Shown: positions 41,573 to 50,533 of the stretch, in pieces
Layout: each line of letters opens with the position of its first letter
How positions within the stretch are numbered: the stretch's first letter is position 1
Source: Cupriavidus pauculus
GTDB taxonomy: Bacteria > Pseudomonadota > Gammaproteobacteria > Burkholderiales > Burkholderiaceae
Direction of reading: 5' to 3'
DNA: 64,000 nucleotides
Assembly (NCBI RefSeq): GCF_002858765.1
Contig: NZ_PJRP01000015.1
Location: forward strand, 62,001-126,000
Translations under genes and position numbers: made by a program
Notes under the pieces: model-generated
Databases searched by the model: none
Seen by the model: the letters and a program-made list of their open reading frames with translations, nothing else
What the model was told of the DNA's origin: nothing

Positions 41573-42394
41573 ATGCTTCTGACCCGCGTTATCACCGCCG
41601 TATGCCTGTTGCTGTTGATCCTGCCGATCCTGTTCCTGGCGCCGCCCACGGCGCTGGCGGTGCTGGTGGCGGTCATCGTGCTGCTGGGTGGATGGGAGTT
41701 CGGCCGCCTGATCGGCCTGCCGCGTCCGTGGCCTTATGTCTATGCCGTGGCATGCCTGGTGGCGCTGCTGGCCTGGCATCTCGCTCCATCCGGATTCGCC
41801 ATCGACTGGCTGCTTGAGGCTTCGCTTGTGGCCTGGGGCGTGGCGCTGGTATTGCTGGCGCGCGGTGTACGGAAGGCAACCCCCGGGTTTACCGTGCTGG
41901 GTGTCGTGCTTGGGCTGATCATGCTGCCGGCCTTCGGTCATGCGGTCATGGCACTGCGCGTGGCCGGAGTAGGCGTGCTGCTGACCGCCGCCGTGCTGGT
42001 CTGGGCGGCCGACATCGGTGCCTATTTCGTCGGCAAGGCCATCGGCAAGCGCAAGCTGGCACCGACCATCAGCCCGGGCAAGTCCTGGGAGGGCGCGATC
42101 GGCGGCTGGTTGCTGGCGATGATCGTCGCGCTTGGCCTGGCGGTCAGCCATGCCTTCGCGCCCACCTGGTATTCGCTGATCGCCGACAAGGTGGGTCTGG
42201 GCGTGCTGGCCATGCTGACGACGCTGCTGGTCGCGGCCAGCGTGGTCGGTGATCTGTTCGAGTCCCTGCTCAAGCGTCAGGTCGGCATCAAGGACAGCAG
42301 CCGGCTGTTGCCTGGCCACGGCGGCATTCTCGATCGCATCGACGCGCTGATCCCGGTATTCCCGCTGGCAGCACTGCTGTTGTCCTGGGTCTGA
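41573..42394 (+). CDS. cdsA: Phosphatidate cytidylyltransferase
   Basis: A 273-residue membrane enzyme with about seven to eight helices that makes CDP-diacylglycerol, the precursor of all phospholipids here. The family signature is near the C-terminus: GDLFESLLKRQVGIKDSS and LLPGHGGILDRIDAL. It follows uppS by 39 bases in the conserved envelope-synthesis run. Confidence 0.97.
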   Translation: MLLTRVITAVCLLLLILPILFLAPPTALAVLVAVIVLLGGWEFGRLIGLPRPWPYVYAVACLVALLAWHLAPSGFAIDWLLEASLVAWGVALVLLARGVRKATPGFTVLGVVLGLIMLPAFGHAVMALRVAGVGVLLTAAVLVWAADIGAYFVGKAIGKRKLAPTISPGKSWEGAIGGWLLAMIVALGLAVSHAFAPTWYSLIADKVGLGVLAMLTTLLVAASVVGDLFESLLKRQVGIKDSSRLLPGHGGILDRIDALIPVFPLAALLLSWV

Positions 42395-42418
42395 TCACAA
42401 CTGAATTCGTCTGGTTAT

Positions 42419-43597
42419 ATGCAACGCATTACGATTCTGGGCGCCACGGGTTCCATCGGCGAAAGCACGCTGGACGTGGTGCGCCGTCATCCCGACCGCT
42501 ACACGGTGCATGCGCTGAGCGCCCATCGTCAGGTGGACAAGCTGGCCGCGGCCTGCGTCGAATTCCGCCCCGCGCGGGCGGTAGTGGGTTCGGCCGAGGC
42601 GGCGCGCGAGCTCGAAGGCAAGCTGCGTGCGGCGGGCCTGGCGACCGAAGTCAGCTACGGCCCCGAAGCACTCGAATCGATCGCCGCGGATACGCAGACC
42701 GATGCCGTGATGGCTGCCATCGTCGGCGCGGCGGGCCTGCGCTCGTCGCTGGCGGCCGCGCGTGCCGGCAAGCGCGTGCTGCTGGCCAACAAGGAATCGC
42801 TGGTGATGTCGGGCAGCATCTTCATGGATGCGGTGCACCATCACGGCGCCACGCTGCTGCCGATCGACAGCGAACACAACGCAATCTTCCAGTGTCTGCC
42901 GACCAGTGACCCGCGCTATGGCGCGGGGGTGTCGAAGGTGCTGCTGACGGCGTCGGGCGGCCCGTTCCGCACCCGCGATCCGTCGACGTTGCACGACATC
43001 ACGCCGGATCAGGCCTGTGCGCACCCGAAGTGGGTGATGGGTCGCAAGATCTCGGTGGATTCGGCCACGATGATGAACAAGGGGCTCGAGGTCATCGAGG
43101 CCCACTGGCTATTTGGCGCCCCGGCCGACAAGATCGAGGTGCTGATCCACCCGCAGAGCATTGTCCATTCGATGGTGGCCTATGCCGACGGGTCGGTACT
43201 GGCGCAGCTCGGCAACCCCGACATGCGTACGCCCATCGCCTATGGCATGGCCTATCCAGAGCGGATCGACTCCGGTGTCACGCCGCTGGATCTGACCGTG
43301 TCGGGTGGCCTCCATTTTGAGACGCCGGACCTTGAACGCTTCCCGTGCCTGGGATTAGCCTTTGATGCATTGCGTGCCGAAGGTGTGGCGCCGGCGGTGC
43401 TGAATGCTGCAAACGAGGTAGCGGTGGAGGCGTTCCTGGCCGGTAGTATCCGGTTCACGGACATCGCGCGCGTGGTGGCCGGTGTCCTGGAGCAACCCGC
43501 CGAAGGTGAGGCCGGGTCGCTCGACGGCGTGCTCGCCGCAGATGCCGCGGCGCGCAAGGCCGCCCAGGCGCTGCTGAAACAACTGGCCGGCCGCTGA
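42419..43597 (+). CDS. dxr: 1-deoxy-D-xylulose 5-phosphate reductoisomerase
   Basis: A 392-residue enzyme of the MEP isoprenoid pathway, converting DXP to MEP with NADPH. The NADPH-binding motif is GATGSIGESTLDVV; LLANKESLVMSG and PIDSEHNAIFQCL are the metal- and substrate-binding blocks. It starts 24 bases after cdsA. Confidence 0.97.
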   Translation: MQRITILGATGSIGESTLDVVRRHPDRYTVHALSAHRQVDKLAAACVEFRPARAVVGSAEAARELEGKLRAAGLATEVSYGPEALESIAADTQTDAVMAAIVGAAGLRSSLAAARAGKRVLLANKESLVMSGSIFMDAVHHHGATLLPIDSEHNAIFQCLPTSDPRYGAGVSKVLLTASGGPFRTRDPSTLHDITPDQACAHPKWVMGRKISVDSATMMNKGLEVIEAHWLFGAPADKIEVLIHPQSIVHSMVAYADGSVLAQLGNPDMRTPIAYGMAYPERIDSGVTPLDLTVSGGLHFETPDLERFPCLGLAFDALRAEGVAPAVLNAANEVAVEAFLAGSIRFTDIARVVAGVLEQPAEGEAGSLDGVLAADAAARKAAQALLKQLAGR

Positions 43598-43647
43598 TCG
43601 ACGTCACGATCGCGGCGAGGCCCGGATCTGGAAAGAGGTGATTTGCC

Positions 43648-45045
43648 ATGCAAACCGTTATCGCGTTCGTTGTCGCCCTCTGCGTCCTGATCTTCGTTCA
43701 CGAGATGGGGCATTACCTGGCCGCGCGTGCGTGCGGGGTCAAGGTCTTGCGGTTTTCGATCGGCTTCGGCCGCCCGTTGGCCCGCTGGGTCAGCAAGGGG
43801 CGCGACCGCACCGAGTGGACGCTGGCTGCCATCCCGCTCGGCGGTTACGTCAAGATGCTGGACGAGCGGGAGCGTGATCCCGAGACCGATCCGGCCATCG
43901 ACGCCGCCGACCTGCCGCGCGCGTTCAACCGCCAGCCGGTGGGCAAGCGCTTCGTCATCGTGGCGGCAGGTCCGCTTGCCAATTTCGCGCTGGCCATCGC
44001 CTTGTACCTGGTGCTGTTTGCCGGTGGCATGCGCGAGCCCGCGCCGGTGCTGGCAACGCCAGCGGTCAATACCGTGGCGGCGCAGGCCGGGGTGCGCGAC
44101 GGGGACCGTGTCCTGTCGCTGAGCGCGAATGGCCAGACCGAGGCCGTCCGATCCTGGAATGACCTGCGCATGGCGGTGTTTGCCCAGGGGTTCGGCGACA
44201 CGAGGGCGGTCATGCACGTCCGTGGTGCAGATGGCGCCGAACGCGACATCGCGCTGGGCCGGCTGCCTGACACGGGCGGTAATCCCGATCAGGATCCCCT
44301 GGCCACGCTGGGTCTGGCGCTCAAGGGCGGTCCGGTCACCATTACAGAAATCGTCGCCGATTCCGCGGCGCAACGGGCGGACCTGCGCGCTGGCGACAAG
44401 GTGGTGGCGTGGCAGGGGCAGCCGCTGACCCAGGCCGGCGAACTGATCCGCGGGGTCAGGGCGCGGCCGGGCCAGGATGTCACGCTGGGGATCGAACGCG
44501 CCGGCCAGCGCCTGGACGTGACCGTCAAGCTCGACGCTGCGCCGGGCGGCAAGTCTGGCGCCGAGGGCGAGCCGACGCCGATGGTGGGCAAGCTGGGTGC
44601 CGCGCTGAACCAGGCCGTGCAGACCGAAATTGTGCGTTACCCATTTACCCAGGCGCTGGCCCGTGCGGCGGATCAGGTCTGGAGCACCAGCACGCTGTCA
44701 TTGAAGCTGCTCGGCAAGATGCTCGTGGGCCAGGCATCGCTGCAGAACCTGAGCGGTCCGCTGACCGTGGCGGACTATGCCGGGCGGGCAGCCAACATGG
44801 GCTGGCAGCCGTTCATCAGCTTCCTCGCGCTGGTCAGCGTCAGCCTCGGTGTACTGAATTTGTTACCTATTCCGGTGCTGGATGGGGGGCATTTGCTGTA
44901 TTATTGCGTGGAATTTTTGACTGGCAGGCCTGTACCAGACCACTGGCAAGCGATGCTGCAGAAGGTCGGCATCGCATGCATCTTGCTCCTGACCTCACTC
45001 GCTTTGTTCAATGACGTCAGCCGACTGTTTCTTGCGCGCGGCTAG
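43648..45045 (+). CDS. rseP: Site-2 intramembrane protease RseP
   Basis: A 465-residue inner-membrane zinc metalloprotease. The first helix carries the active site HEMGH (FVHEMGHYLAA), two PDZ domains follow in the middle, and the last helices carry NLLPIPVLDGGHLL with the third zinc ligand. In proteobacteria it cuts the anti-sigma factor RseA in the envelope stress response and clears signal peptides. It directly precedes bamA. Confidence 0.96.
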   Translation: MQTVIAFVVALCVLIFVHEMGHYLAARACGVKVLRFSIGFGRPLARWVSKGRDRTEWTLAAIPLGGYVKMLDERERDPETDPAIDAADLPRAFNRQPVGKRFVIVAAGPLANFALAIALYLVLFAGGMREPAPVLATPAVNTVAAQAGVRDGDRVLSLSANGQTEAVRSWNDLRMAVFAQGFGDTRAVMHVRGADGAERDIALGRLPDTGGNPDQDPLATLGLALKGGPVTITEIVADSAAQRADLRAGDKVVAWQGQPLTQAGELIRGVRARPGQDVTLGIERAGQRLDVTVKLDAAPGGKSGAEGEPTPMVGKLGAALNQAVQTEIVRYPFTQALARAADQVWSTSTLSLKLLGKMLVGQASLQNLSGPLTVADYAGRAANMGWQPFISFLALVSVSLGVLNLLPIPVLDGGHLLYYCVEFLTGRPVPDHWQAMLQKVGIACILLLTSLALFNDVSRLFLARG

Positions 45046-45175
45046 TTTCGCGCAGCTGGAAACGCCAGTCGGACGGGGGCGGTCGTATCCCGGGGGGATT
45101 TTCCCCGTCGGGAGGGATCAGTCGTGCCGGTATTGTCAGGCGTAGCTGCAATCGGCGCTGGAGCCAACACCCTGC

Positions 45176-47515
45176 ATGAAATCGATGAGGAAGAGGGGAT
45201 CGACTTTGATCAGAAATAAGCGCATCTCGCTGGGCTTGCTGACGAGTGCCATTATTGCGGCGTGGAGCCCGGCGGGCTGGGCCGCAGATCCGTTTGTGGT
45301 CAAGGATATTCGCGTTGAAGGCCTGCAGCGCGTGGAACCGGGTACCGTCTTTGGCTACCTGCCCGTGCGTGTCGGCGAAACCTTCACCGATGACAAGGGC
45401 GCCGACGCCATCCGTGCGCTCTACAATACCGGGTTTTTCAAGGACGTGCAGATCCGCGCCGAAGATGGCGTGCTGGTGGTGCAGGTCGAGGAACGACCCG
45501 CGATTTCCCAGCTTGAGTTCGTCGGTATCAAGGAATTCGACAAGGACACGCTGCGCCGCTCCCTGCGGGCGGTGGGCGTGGCCGAAGCGCGCTACTACGA
45601 CAAGGCGCTGATCGACAAGGCCGAGCAGGAACTGAAGCGCCAGTACGTGGCCCGTGGCTACTACGCCGCCGAAGTCCAGACCACCGTGACGCCAGTGGAC
45701 CGCAACCGCGTGTCCGTGGTGTTCAACGTGGAAGAGGGCCCGGTTGCCAAGATCCGGCAGATCAATATCGTCGGCAACAAGGCGTTCAAGGAAGGCACGC
45801 TGCGCGACGAGATGCAGCTCTCCACGCCGAACTGGCTGTCGTGGTACACCAAGAACGATCTCTATTCCAAGCAGAAGCTCACCGCCGACCTGGAAGCGCT
45901 GCGCTCGTTCTACCTGAATCGCGGCTACCTGGAATTCCAGATCGAGTCGACGCAGGTATCGATCACGCCTGACAAGAAGGATATCTACCTGACGCTGAAT
46001 ATCGCCGAGGGCGAGCAGTTCAAGGTGTCCGAGATCCATCTGGCTGGCGAACTGCTGGGCAAGCAGGAAGAAATGCAGAAGCTGCTGCAGCTGAAGAAGG
46101 GCGATATTTTCTCGTCCGAAAAGCTGACGGCCAGCACCAAGGCCATCACCGACCTGCTCGGCACGTACGGCTATGCGTTCACCACGATCAACCCGCAACC
46201 GCAGATCGACAAGGAAAAGCGTGAAGTGGCGCTGACCCTGATGGTCGACCCGGGCCGCCGCGTCTATGTGCGCCGCGTGAACGTCGTGGGCAACAGCAAG
46301 ACGCGCGACGAAGTGGTGCGCCGCGAAATGCGCCAGATGGAAAGCTCGTGGTTCGACAGCGAGAAGCTCCAGCAGTCGCAGGCGCGTATCAACCGCACCG
46401 GCTACTTCACGGATACGAACATCACGACCGAGGACGTGGCCGGCGCGCCCGATCAGGTGGATGTGAACGTAAATGTGACGGAAAAGCCGACTGGCCAGAT
46501 CAGCCTGGGTCTCGGTTTCTCGTCGACCGACAAGCTCGTGCTGCAAGCCGGCCTGCGCCAGGACAACGTGTTCGGCTCCGGTACCAGCCTTGGCCTGGAT
46601 GTGAATACGGCCAAGTCGTTCCGGACCATCGCGCTGACGCAGTACGATCCGTACTTCACGGTGGACGGCATCAGCCGTTCGACCGATATCTACTATCGTA
46701 CGTCCCGCCCGCTGTATTACACGGGCGACCAGGACTACAAGATCGTGTCGGCCGGCGGCGGCTTCAAGTTCGGCGTGCCGTTCTCTGAGAACGACACGGT
46801 GTTCTTCGGCATTGGCTACGAGCGGACGCAGGTCTATACCTCGATCAACACGCCGAGCCAGTACACGGCCTGGCTGCAGAAAATCGGCAAGACCAGCGGC
46901 GACCCGATCAACAACTTCCCGTTCACGATCGGCTGGGCACGCGACCGCCGGGACAGTGCGCTGATTCCGACCAAGGGTCCGTACACCCAGGCCAACCTGG
47001 AAATCGGCGTGCCGGGCGGCGATACGCAGTACTATCGCGCCAGCTTCCAGCAGCAGTATTTCTACCCGTTGTCGAAGGCCTTCACGCTGGCGTTCAACGG
47101 TGAGGTGGCCTACGGCCACGGCTACGGCAATACGCCGTTCCCGGTGTTCAAGTACTTCTATGCCGGTGGTATCGGTTCGGTCCGTGGTTACCAGACCAGC
47201 ACGCTCGGTCCGAAGGACCAGAACGGCAACCCGGTGGGTGGTGCCTCGAAGATGATCGGTAACGTGGAATTCGTGTTCCCGCTGCCGGGTTCGGGTGTCG
47301 ACCGCACGCTGCGTCTGTTCACGTTCTTCGACTTCGGTAACGTCTATCAGGAAGGCGCGCCGATCACGGTTAGCGACCTGAAGTACTCGACCGGCTTCGG
47401 TATGTCGTGGCTGTCGCCGATCGGCCCGCTGAAGGTCAGCATGGGCTTCCCGCTGAAGAAGGACGAGAACGACAAGGTTCAGCGGTTCCAGTTCCAGATT
47501 GGTACCGCGTTCTGA
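45176..47515 (+). CDS. bamA: Outer membrane protein assembly factor BamA
   Basis: A 779-residue Omp85 protein. A signal peptide (to about residue 37, ending GWAA) is followed by five POTRA domains and a C-terminal 16-strand barrel with the VRGY motif (SVRGYQTSTLGP) and terminal aromatic FQIGTAF. It inserts beta-barrel proteins in the outer membrane. The true start may be the TTG at 45206, which has AGAGGGG seven bases upstream and gives a standard signal peptide; the ATG at 45176 has a weaker site. Confidence 0.96.
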   Translation: MKSMRKRGSTLIRNKRISLGLLTSAIIAAWSPAGWAADPFVVKDIRVEGLQRVEPGTVFGYLPVRVGETFTDDKGADAIRALYNTGFFKDVQIRAEDGVLVVQVEERPAISQLEFVGIKEFDKDTLRRSLRAVGVAEARYYDKALIDKAEQELKRQYVARGYYAAEVQTTVTPVDRNRVSVVFNVEEGPVAKIRQINIVGNKAFKEGTLRDEMQLSTPNWLSWYTKNDLYSKQKLTADLEALRSFYLNRGYLEFQIESTQVSITPDKKDIYLTLNIAEGEQFKVSEIHLAGELLGKQEEMQKLLQLKKGDIFSSEKLTASTKAITDLLGTYGYAFTTINPQPQIDKEKREVALTLMVDPGRRVYVRRVNVVGNSKTRDEVVRREMRQMESSWFDSEKLQQSQARINRTGYFTDTNITTEDVAGAPDQVDVNVNVTEKPTGQISLGLGFSSTDKLVLQAGLRQDNVFGSGTSLGLDVNTAKSFRTIALTQYDPYFTVDGISRSTDIYYRTSRPLYYTGDQDYKIVSAGGGFKFGVPFSENDTVFFGIGYERTQVYTSINTPSQYTAWLQKIGKTSGDPINNFPFTIGWARDRRDSALIPTKGPYTQANLEIGVPGGDTQYYRASFQQQYFYPLSKAFTLAFNGEVAYGHGYGNTPFPVFKYFYAGGIGSVRGYQTSTLGPKDQNGNPVGGASKMIGNVEFVFPLPGSGVDRTLRLFTFFDFGNVYQEGAPITVSDLKYSTGFGMSWLSPIGPLKVSMGFPLKKDENDKVQRFQFQIGTAF

Positions 47516-47535
47516 TCCCCAAAAGGATTTGTTTG

Positions 47536-48066
47536 ATGAAACTCCACACTCCACTGATCAAATCCCTGAGCGCGGCCGCGCTGGCCGCTGCGGCCCTTTG
47601 CGCGGCGGCCCCGGCGATGGCTCAGGAGGCGCGCATTGCCGCGGTGAATTCGGAGCGCATTCTGCGTGACTCGCAGCCGGCCAAGGCTGCGCAGGTCAAG
47701 CTTGAGCAGGAATTCTCCAAGCGCGACCGCGAACTTCAGGATATGGCCCAGAAAATCAAGGCCATGGCTGACAAGCTCGACAAGGACACGGCCGTGCTGG
47801 CCGACGCCGACCGCCAGCGCCGTCAGCGCGAAGTGGCCGACCTCGATCGCGAGTTCCAGCGCAAGCAGCGCGAGTTCCGCGAAGACCTGAACCAGCGTCG
47901 TAACGAAGAACTGGCCCAGGTGCTGGAGCGCGCCAACCGCGTGATCCGTCAACTGGCCGAGCAGCGCAAGTACGACCTGATCGTGCAGGAAGCGGTCTAC
48001 GTCAATCCGCGCATCGACATCACGGACGACGTGATGAAGGCGCTGAACGCCGGCTCGGGCAAGTAA
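47536..48066 (+). CDS. skp: Periplasmic chaperone Skp (OmpH family)
   Basis: A 176-residue protein with a signal peptide (residues 1-29, ending AMA) and the Skp fold: a small beta core (IAAVNSERILRDS at the start, VYVNPRIDITDDV at the end) around a long charged helical hairpin at about 55-145. It carries unfolded outer-membrane proteins to BamA, encoded 20 bases upstream. Confidence 0.95.
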   Translation: MKLHTPLIKSLSAAALAAAALCAAAPAMAQEARIAAVNSERILRDSQPAKAAQVKLEQEFSKRDRELQDMAQKIKAMADKLDKDTAVLADADRQRRQREVADLDREFQRKQREFREDLNQRRNEELAQVLERANRVIRQLAEQRKYDLIVQEAVYVNPRIDITDDVMKALNAGSGK

Positions 48067-48096
48067 GCGGCGGGCGCTCGTGCGCCGCTTTTCGCT
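48065..48096 (+). terminator. Intrinsic terminator-like hairpin between skp and lpxD
   Basis: Eight-base arms (48065-48072 and 48083-48090), a ten-base loop, then TTCGCTTTTT. It begins at the last base pair of the skp stop and ends about 20 bases before lpxD, so it may set the ratio of bamA-skp to lpx expression. Confidence 0.6.
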
Positions 48097-48117
48097 TTTT
48101 ATCAAGGAAGTACCGCC

Positions 48118-49224
48118 ATGCAGACACCCACACTGGGTCAGCTCGCCACCGAGAACGGCGCGCAGGTTGTGGGTGATCCCGACCTGGCCGTAGGCGGTCT
48201 GGCACCGCTAGACCAGGCCGGTCCCGGCGATCTGTCGTTTCTTTCCAATCCGCTCTACCTGCCCCAGGCGTTGGCCTCGAAAGCCGGTGCCGTGATTGTG
48301 TCGCCGGCAGACCTGGAGCGCATCCGTGCGGACGGGCAGGCCGATGGCCGTAACTGGCTGGTGGCGCGCAATCCGTACGTCTGCTTCGCCCGTGTGGCGC
48401 AGCGCTTCGATCGCGTCGCCAATGCCGATCCGCGCGTTGGCATCGATCCGCGCGCCACGGTGGCACCCGACGCAATCGTGCCGGCGTCCTGCTTTGTCGG
48501 CCCGAACGTGGTCATCGAGGCCGGCGCGCGTCTTGGCGAGCGGGTCCGAGTCCTGGCAAATGCCTTTATCGGCGCAGGCGCGCAGATCGGCGAAGATACG
48601 CTCATCTACGCCAATGTTTCTGTCTATCATCGTTGCGTGGTGGGTGCGCGGAATATCCTGCACAGCGGGGCGGTGATCGGTGCCGATGGTTTTGGCTTTG
48701 CGCCCGATATCGGGCCGGCCGGCGTCGAGTACGTCAAGATTCCGCAGGTAGGTCGTGCGGTGCTGGGCAACGATGTGGAGATTGGCGCCAATACCTGCGT
48801 GGACCGCGGGGCGATGGCCGACACCATCATCGAGGACGGCTGCAAGATCGACAATCAGGTGCAGATCGCCCATAACGTCCATGTGGGTGCCCATACCGTG
48901 ATTGCCGGCACGGCCGCGGTGTCGGGCAGCACGAAGATCGGCAAATTCTGCGTGATTGGAGGCGCGGCCAATTTTTCCGGCCATTTGAATATCGCCGACC
49001 GGACCACAGTGTCTGGCGGTACCTCGATTACCAAATCGATTACAAAACCCGGTGGGCATTTCACCAGCGTGTTCCCGTTCACGTCGCATGGCGAATGGGA
49101 ACGCAACGCGGCCATCGTGCGCGGCCTGTCGAAGCTGCGCGAACGAGTGGTGCAGCTGGAACGCCGGCTGCGCGGCGCATCCGCCGGGGTCAATAGCAAA
49201 CAAGACGAAGAGAAATCATCATGA
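48118..49224 (+). CDS. lpxD: UDP-3-O-(3-hydroxyacyl)glucosamine N-acyltransferase LpxD
   Basis: A 368-residue lipid A enzyme adding the N-linked hydroxyacyl chain. An N-terminal UDP-binding domain (GDLSFLSNPLYLPQA) precedes a left-handed beta-helix of hexapeptide repeats; the catalytic His lies in VQIAHNVHVG. AAGGAAG precedes the ATG. Its stop overlaps the fabZ start (ATGA). Confidence 0.97.
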   Translation: MQTPTLGQLATENGAQVVGDPDLAVGGLAPLDQAGPGDLSFLSNPLYLPQALASKAGAVIVSPADLERIRADGQADGRNWLVARNPYVCFARVAQRFDRVANADPRVGIDPRATVAPDAIVPASCFVGPNVVIEAGARLGERVRVLANAFIGAGAQIGEDTLIYANVSVYHRCVVGARNILHSGAVIGADGFGFAPDIGPAGVEYVKIPQVGRAVLGNDVEIGANTCVDRGAMADTIIEDGCKIDNQVQIAHNVHVGAHTVIAGTAAVSGSTKIGKFCVIGGAANFSGHLNIADRTTVSGGTSITKSITKPGGHFTSVFPFTSHGEWERNAAIVRGLSKLRERVVQLERRLRGASAGVNSKQDEEKSS

Positions 49225-49673
49225 CAGCCTCCGATATCGACATCCGCAAGATCCTGAAGCTGCTGCCGCATCGGTATCCGATCCTGCTGGTTGACCGCGT
49301 GCTCGAGTTTGAACCGCAGAAGCGGATCAAGACCCTGAAGAACGTGACGATCAACGAGCCGTACTTCATGGGCCACTTCCCGGAACAACCGGTGATGCCG
49401 GGTGTCATGATTCTTGAAGCGCTGGCGCAATCGGCCGGCCTGCTGACCTTTGGCGCCGACATGGAGCGCAAGGAAGGCGCGCTGTACTACTTCGTCGGCA
49501 TCGACGGCGCCCGCTTCAAGCGCGTGGTGTATCCCGGCGATCAGTTGCACCTGAACGTGACCGTGGAGCGCTACATTCGCGGTATCTGGAAGTTCAAGGC
49601 CAGCGCCACCGTTGATGGCGAGGTTGCCTGCGAAGCCGAGCTGATGTGCACGGTCAAGCAGGCCGAGGCCTGA
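49221..49673 (+). CDS. fabZ: 3-hydroxyacyl-ACP dehydratase FabZ
   Basis: A 150-residue hotdog-fold enzyme of fatty-acid synthesis. The catalytic His is in FMGHFPEQPVMPGV and the Glu in LEALAQSAG; LLPHRYPILLVDRV is the family N-terminus. It overlaps lpxD by four bases and competes with LpxA and LpxD for hydroxyacyl-ACP, which explains its place in the cluster. Confidence 0.98.
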   Translation: MTASDIDIRKILKLLPHRYPILLVDRVLEFEPQKRIKTLKNVTINEPYFMGHFPEQPVMPGVMILEALAQSAGLLTFGADMERKEGALYYFVGIDGARFKRVVYPGDQLHLNVTVERYIRGIWKFKASATVDGEVACEAELMCTVKQAEA

Positions 49674-49716
49674 TTTTCCCGATACCGAGCAGAACCGAAA
49701 GCACAGGACAGTACGT

Positions 49717-50520
49717 ATGACGCAAATCCATCCCACCGCACTGATCGACCCGAAGGCCGAACTCGCCGCCGACGTTGAAGTTGGCCCGTTCTCGATCGTC
49801 GGTCCGAACGTGCGGATTGGCAGTGGCACGCGGATCGGCTCGCATACCACGGTCGAGGGGCATACCACGATTGGCGAAGGAAACCGCATCGGGCCTTATG
49901 CTTCGGTGGGCGGGGTGCCGCAGGACATGAAGTATGCCAACGAGCCCACCCGGCTCGAGATCGGCGATCGCAACACGATTCGCGAATTCACCACGATCCA
50001 CACGGGTACCGTGCAGGATCGCGGCCTGACCAGCATCGGCAGCGATAACTGGATCATGGCGTACGTGCATATCGCGCACGACTGCAGCGTGGGTAATCAC
50101 ACGGTGTTTTCGAGCAATGCGCAGATTGCCGGCCACGTGGAGGTGGGCGACTGGGCGATTCTCGGCGGTATGAGCGGCGTGCATCAGTTCGTTCGTATCG
50201 GCGCGCATGCCATGCTGGGCGGGGCTTCGGCACTGGTCCAGGATGTGCCCCCGTTCGTGATCGCCGCCAGCGACAAGAGCGGCAACAAGGCGACGCCGCA
50301 CGGCATCAACGTCGAGGGTCTGCGTCGTCGCGGCTTCGACGCGGCCCAGATCGCGGCGCTGCGTCAGGCTTACAAGCTGCTGTACAAGTCGGACCTGAGC
50401 TTCGACGATGCCCGCAACGAGATTTCGGCCATGCTTGGCCAGTCGGATGCCACCACGGCGACGCCGCTGAAGGCCTTCGTCGAGTTCCTCGCCGCGACCC
50501 AACGCGGCATCGTGCGCTAG
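49717..50520 (+). CDS. lpxA: UDP-N-acetylglucosamine acyltransferase LpxA
   Basis: A 267-residue hexapeptide-repeat enzyme for the first step of lipid A synthesis. The beta-helix occupies residues 1-190 and the catalytic His is in YVHIAHDCSVGNH; GGMSGVHQFVRIG and the C-terminal helical domain (LRQAYKLLYKSDL) are typical. Confidence 0.98.
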   Translation: MTQIHPTALIDPKAELAADVEVGPFSIVGPNVRIGSGTRIGSHTTVEGHTTIGEGNRIGPYASVGGVPQDMKYANEPTRLEIGDRNTIREFTTIHTGTVQDRGLTSIGSDNWIMAYVHIAHDCSVGNHTVFSSNAQIAGHVEVGDWAILGGMSGVHQFVRIGAHAMLGGASALVQDVPPFVIAASDKSGNKATPHGINVEGLRRRGFDAAQIAALRQAYKLLYKSDLSFDDARNEISAMLGQSDATTATPLKAFVEFLAATQRGIVR

Positions 50521-50533
50521 ACGTCAGTCGGAC

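Noticed and set aside
45017..47554. An 845-residue minus-strand open frame opposite bamA
   Set aside because: The plus strand encodes a complete BamA with signal peptide, POTRA domains and barrel. The antisense product is low-complexity and resembles no family I know.
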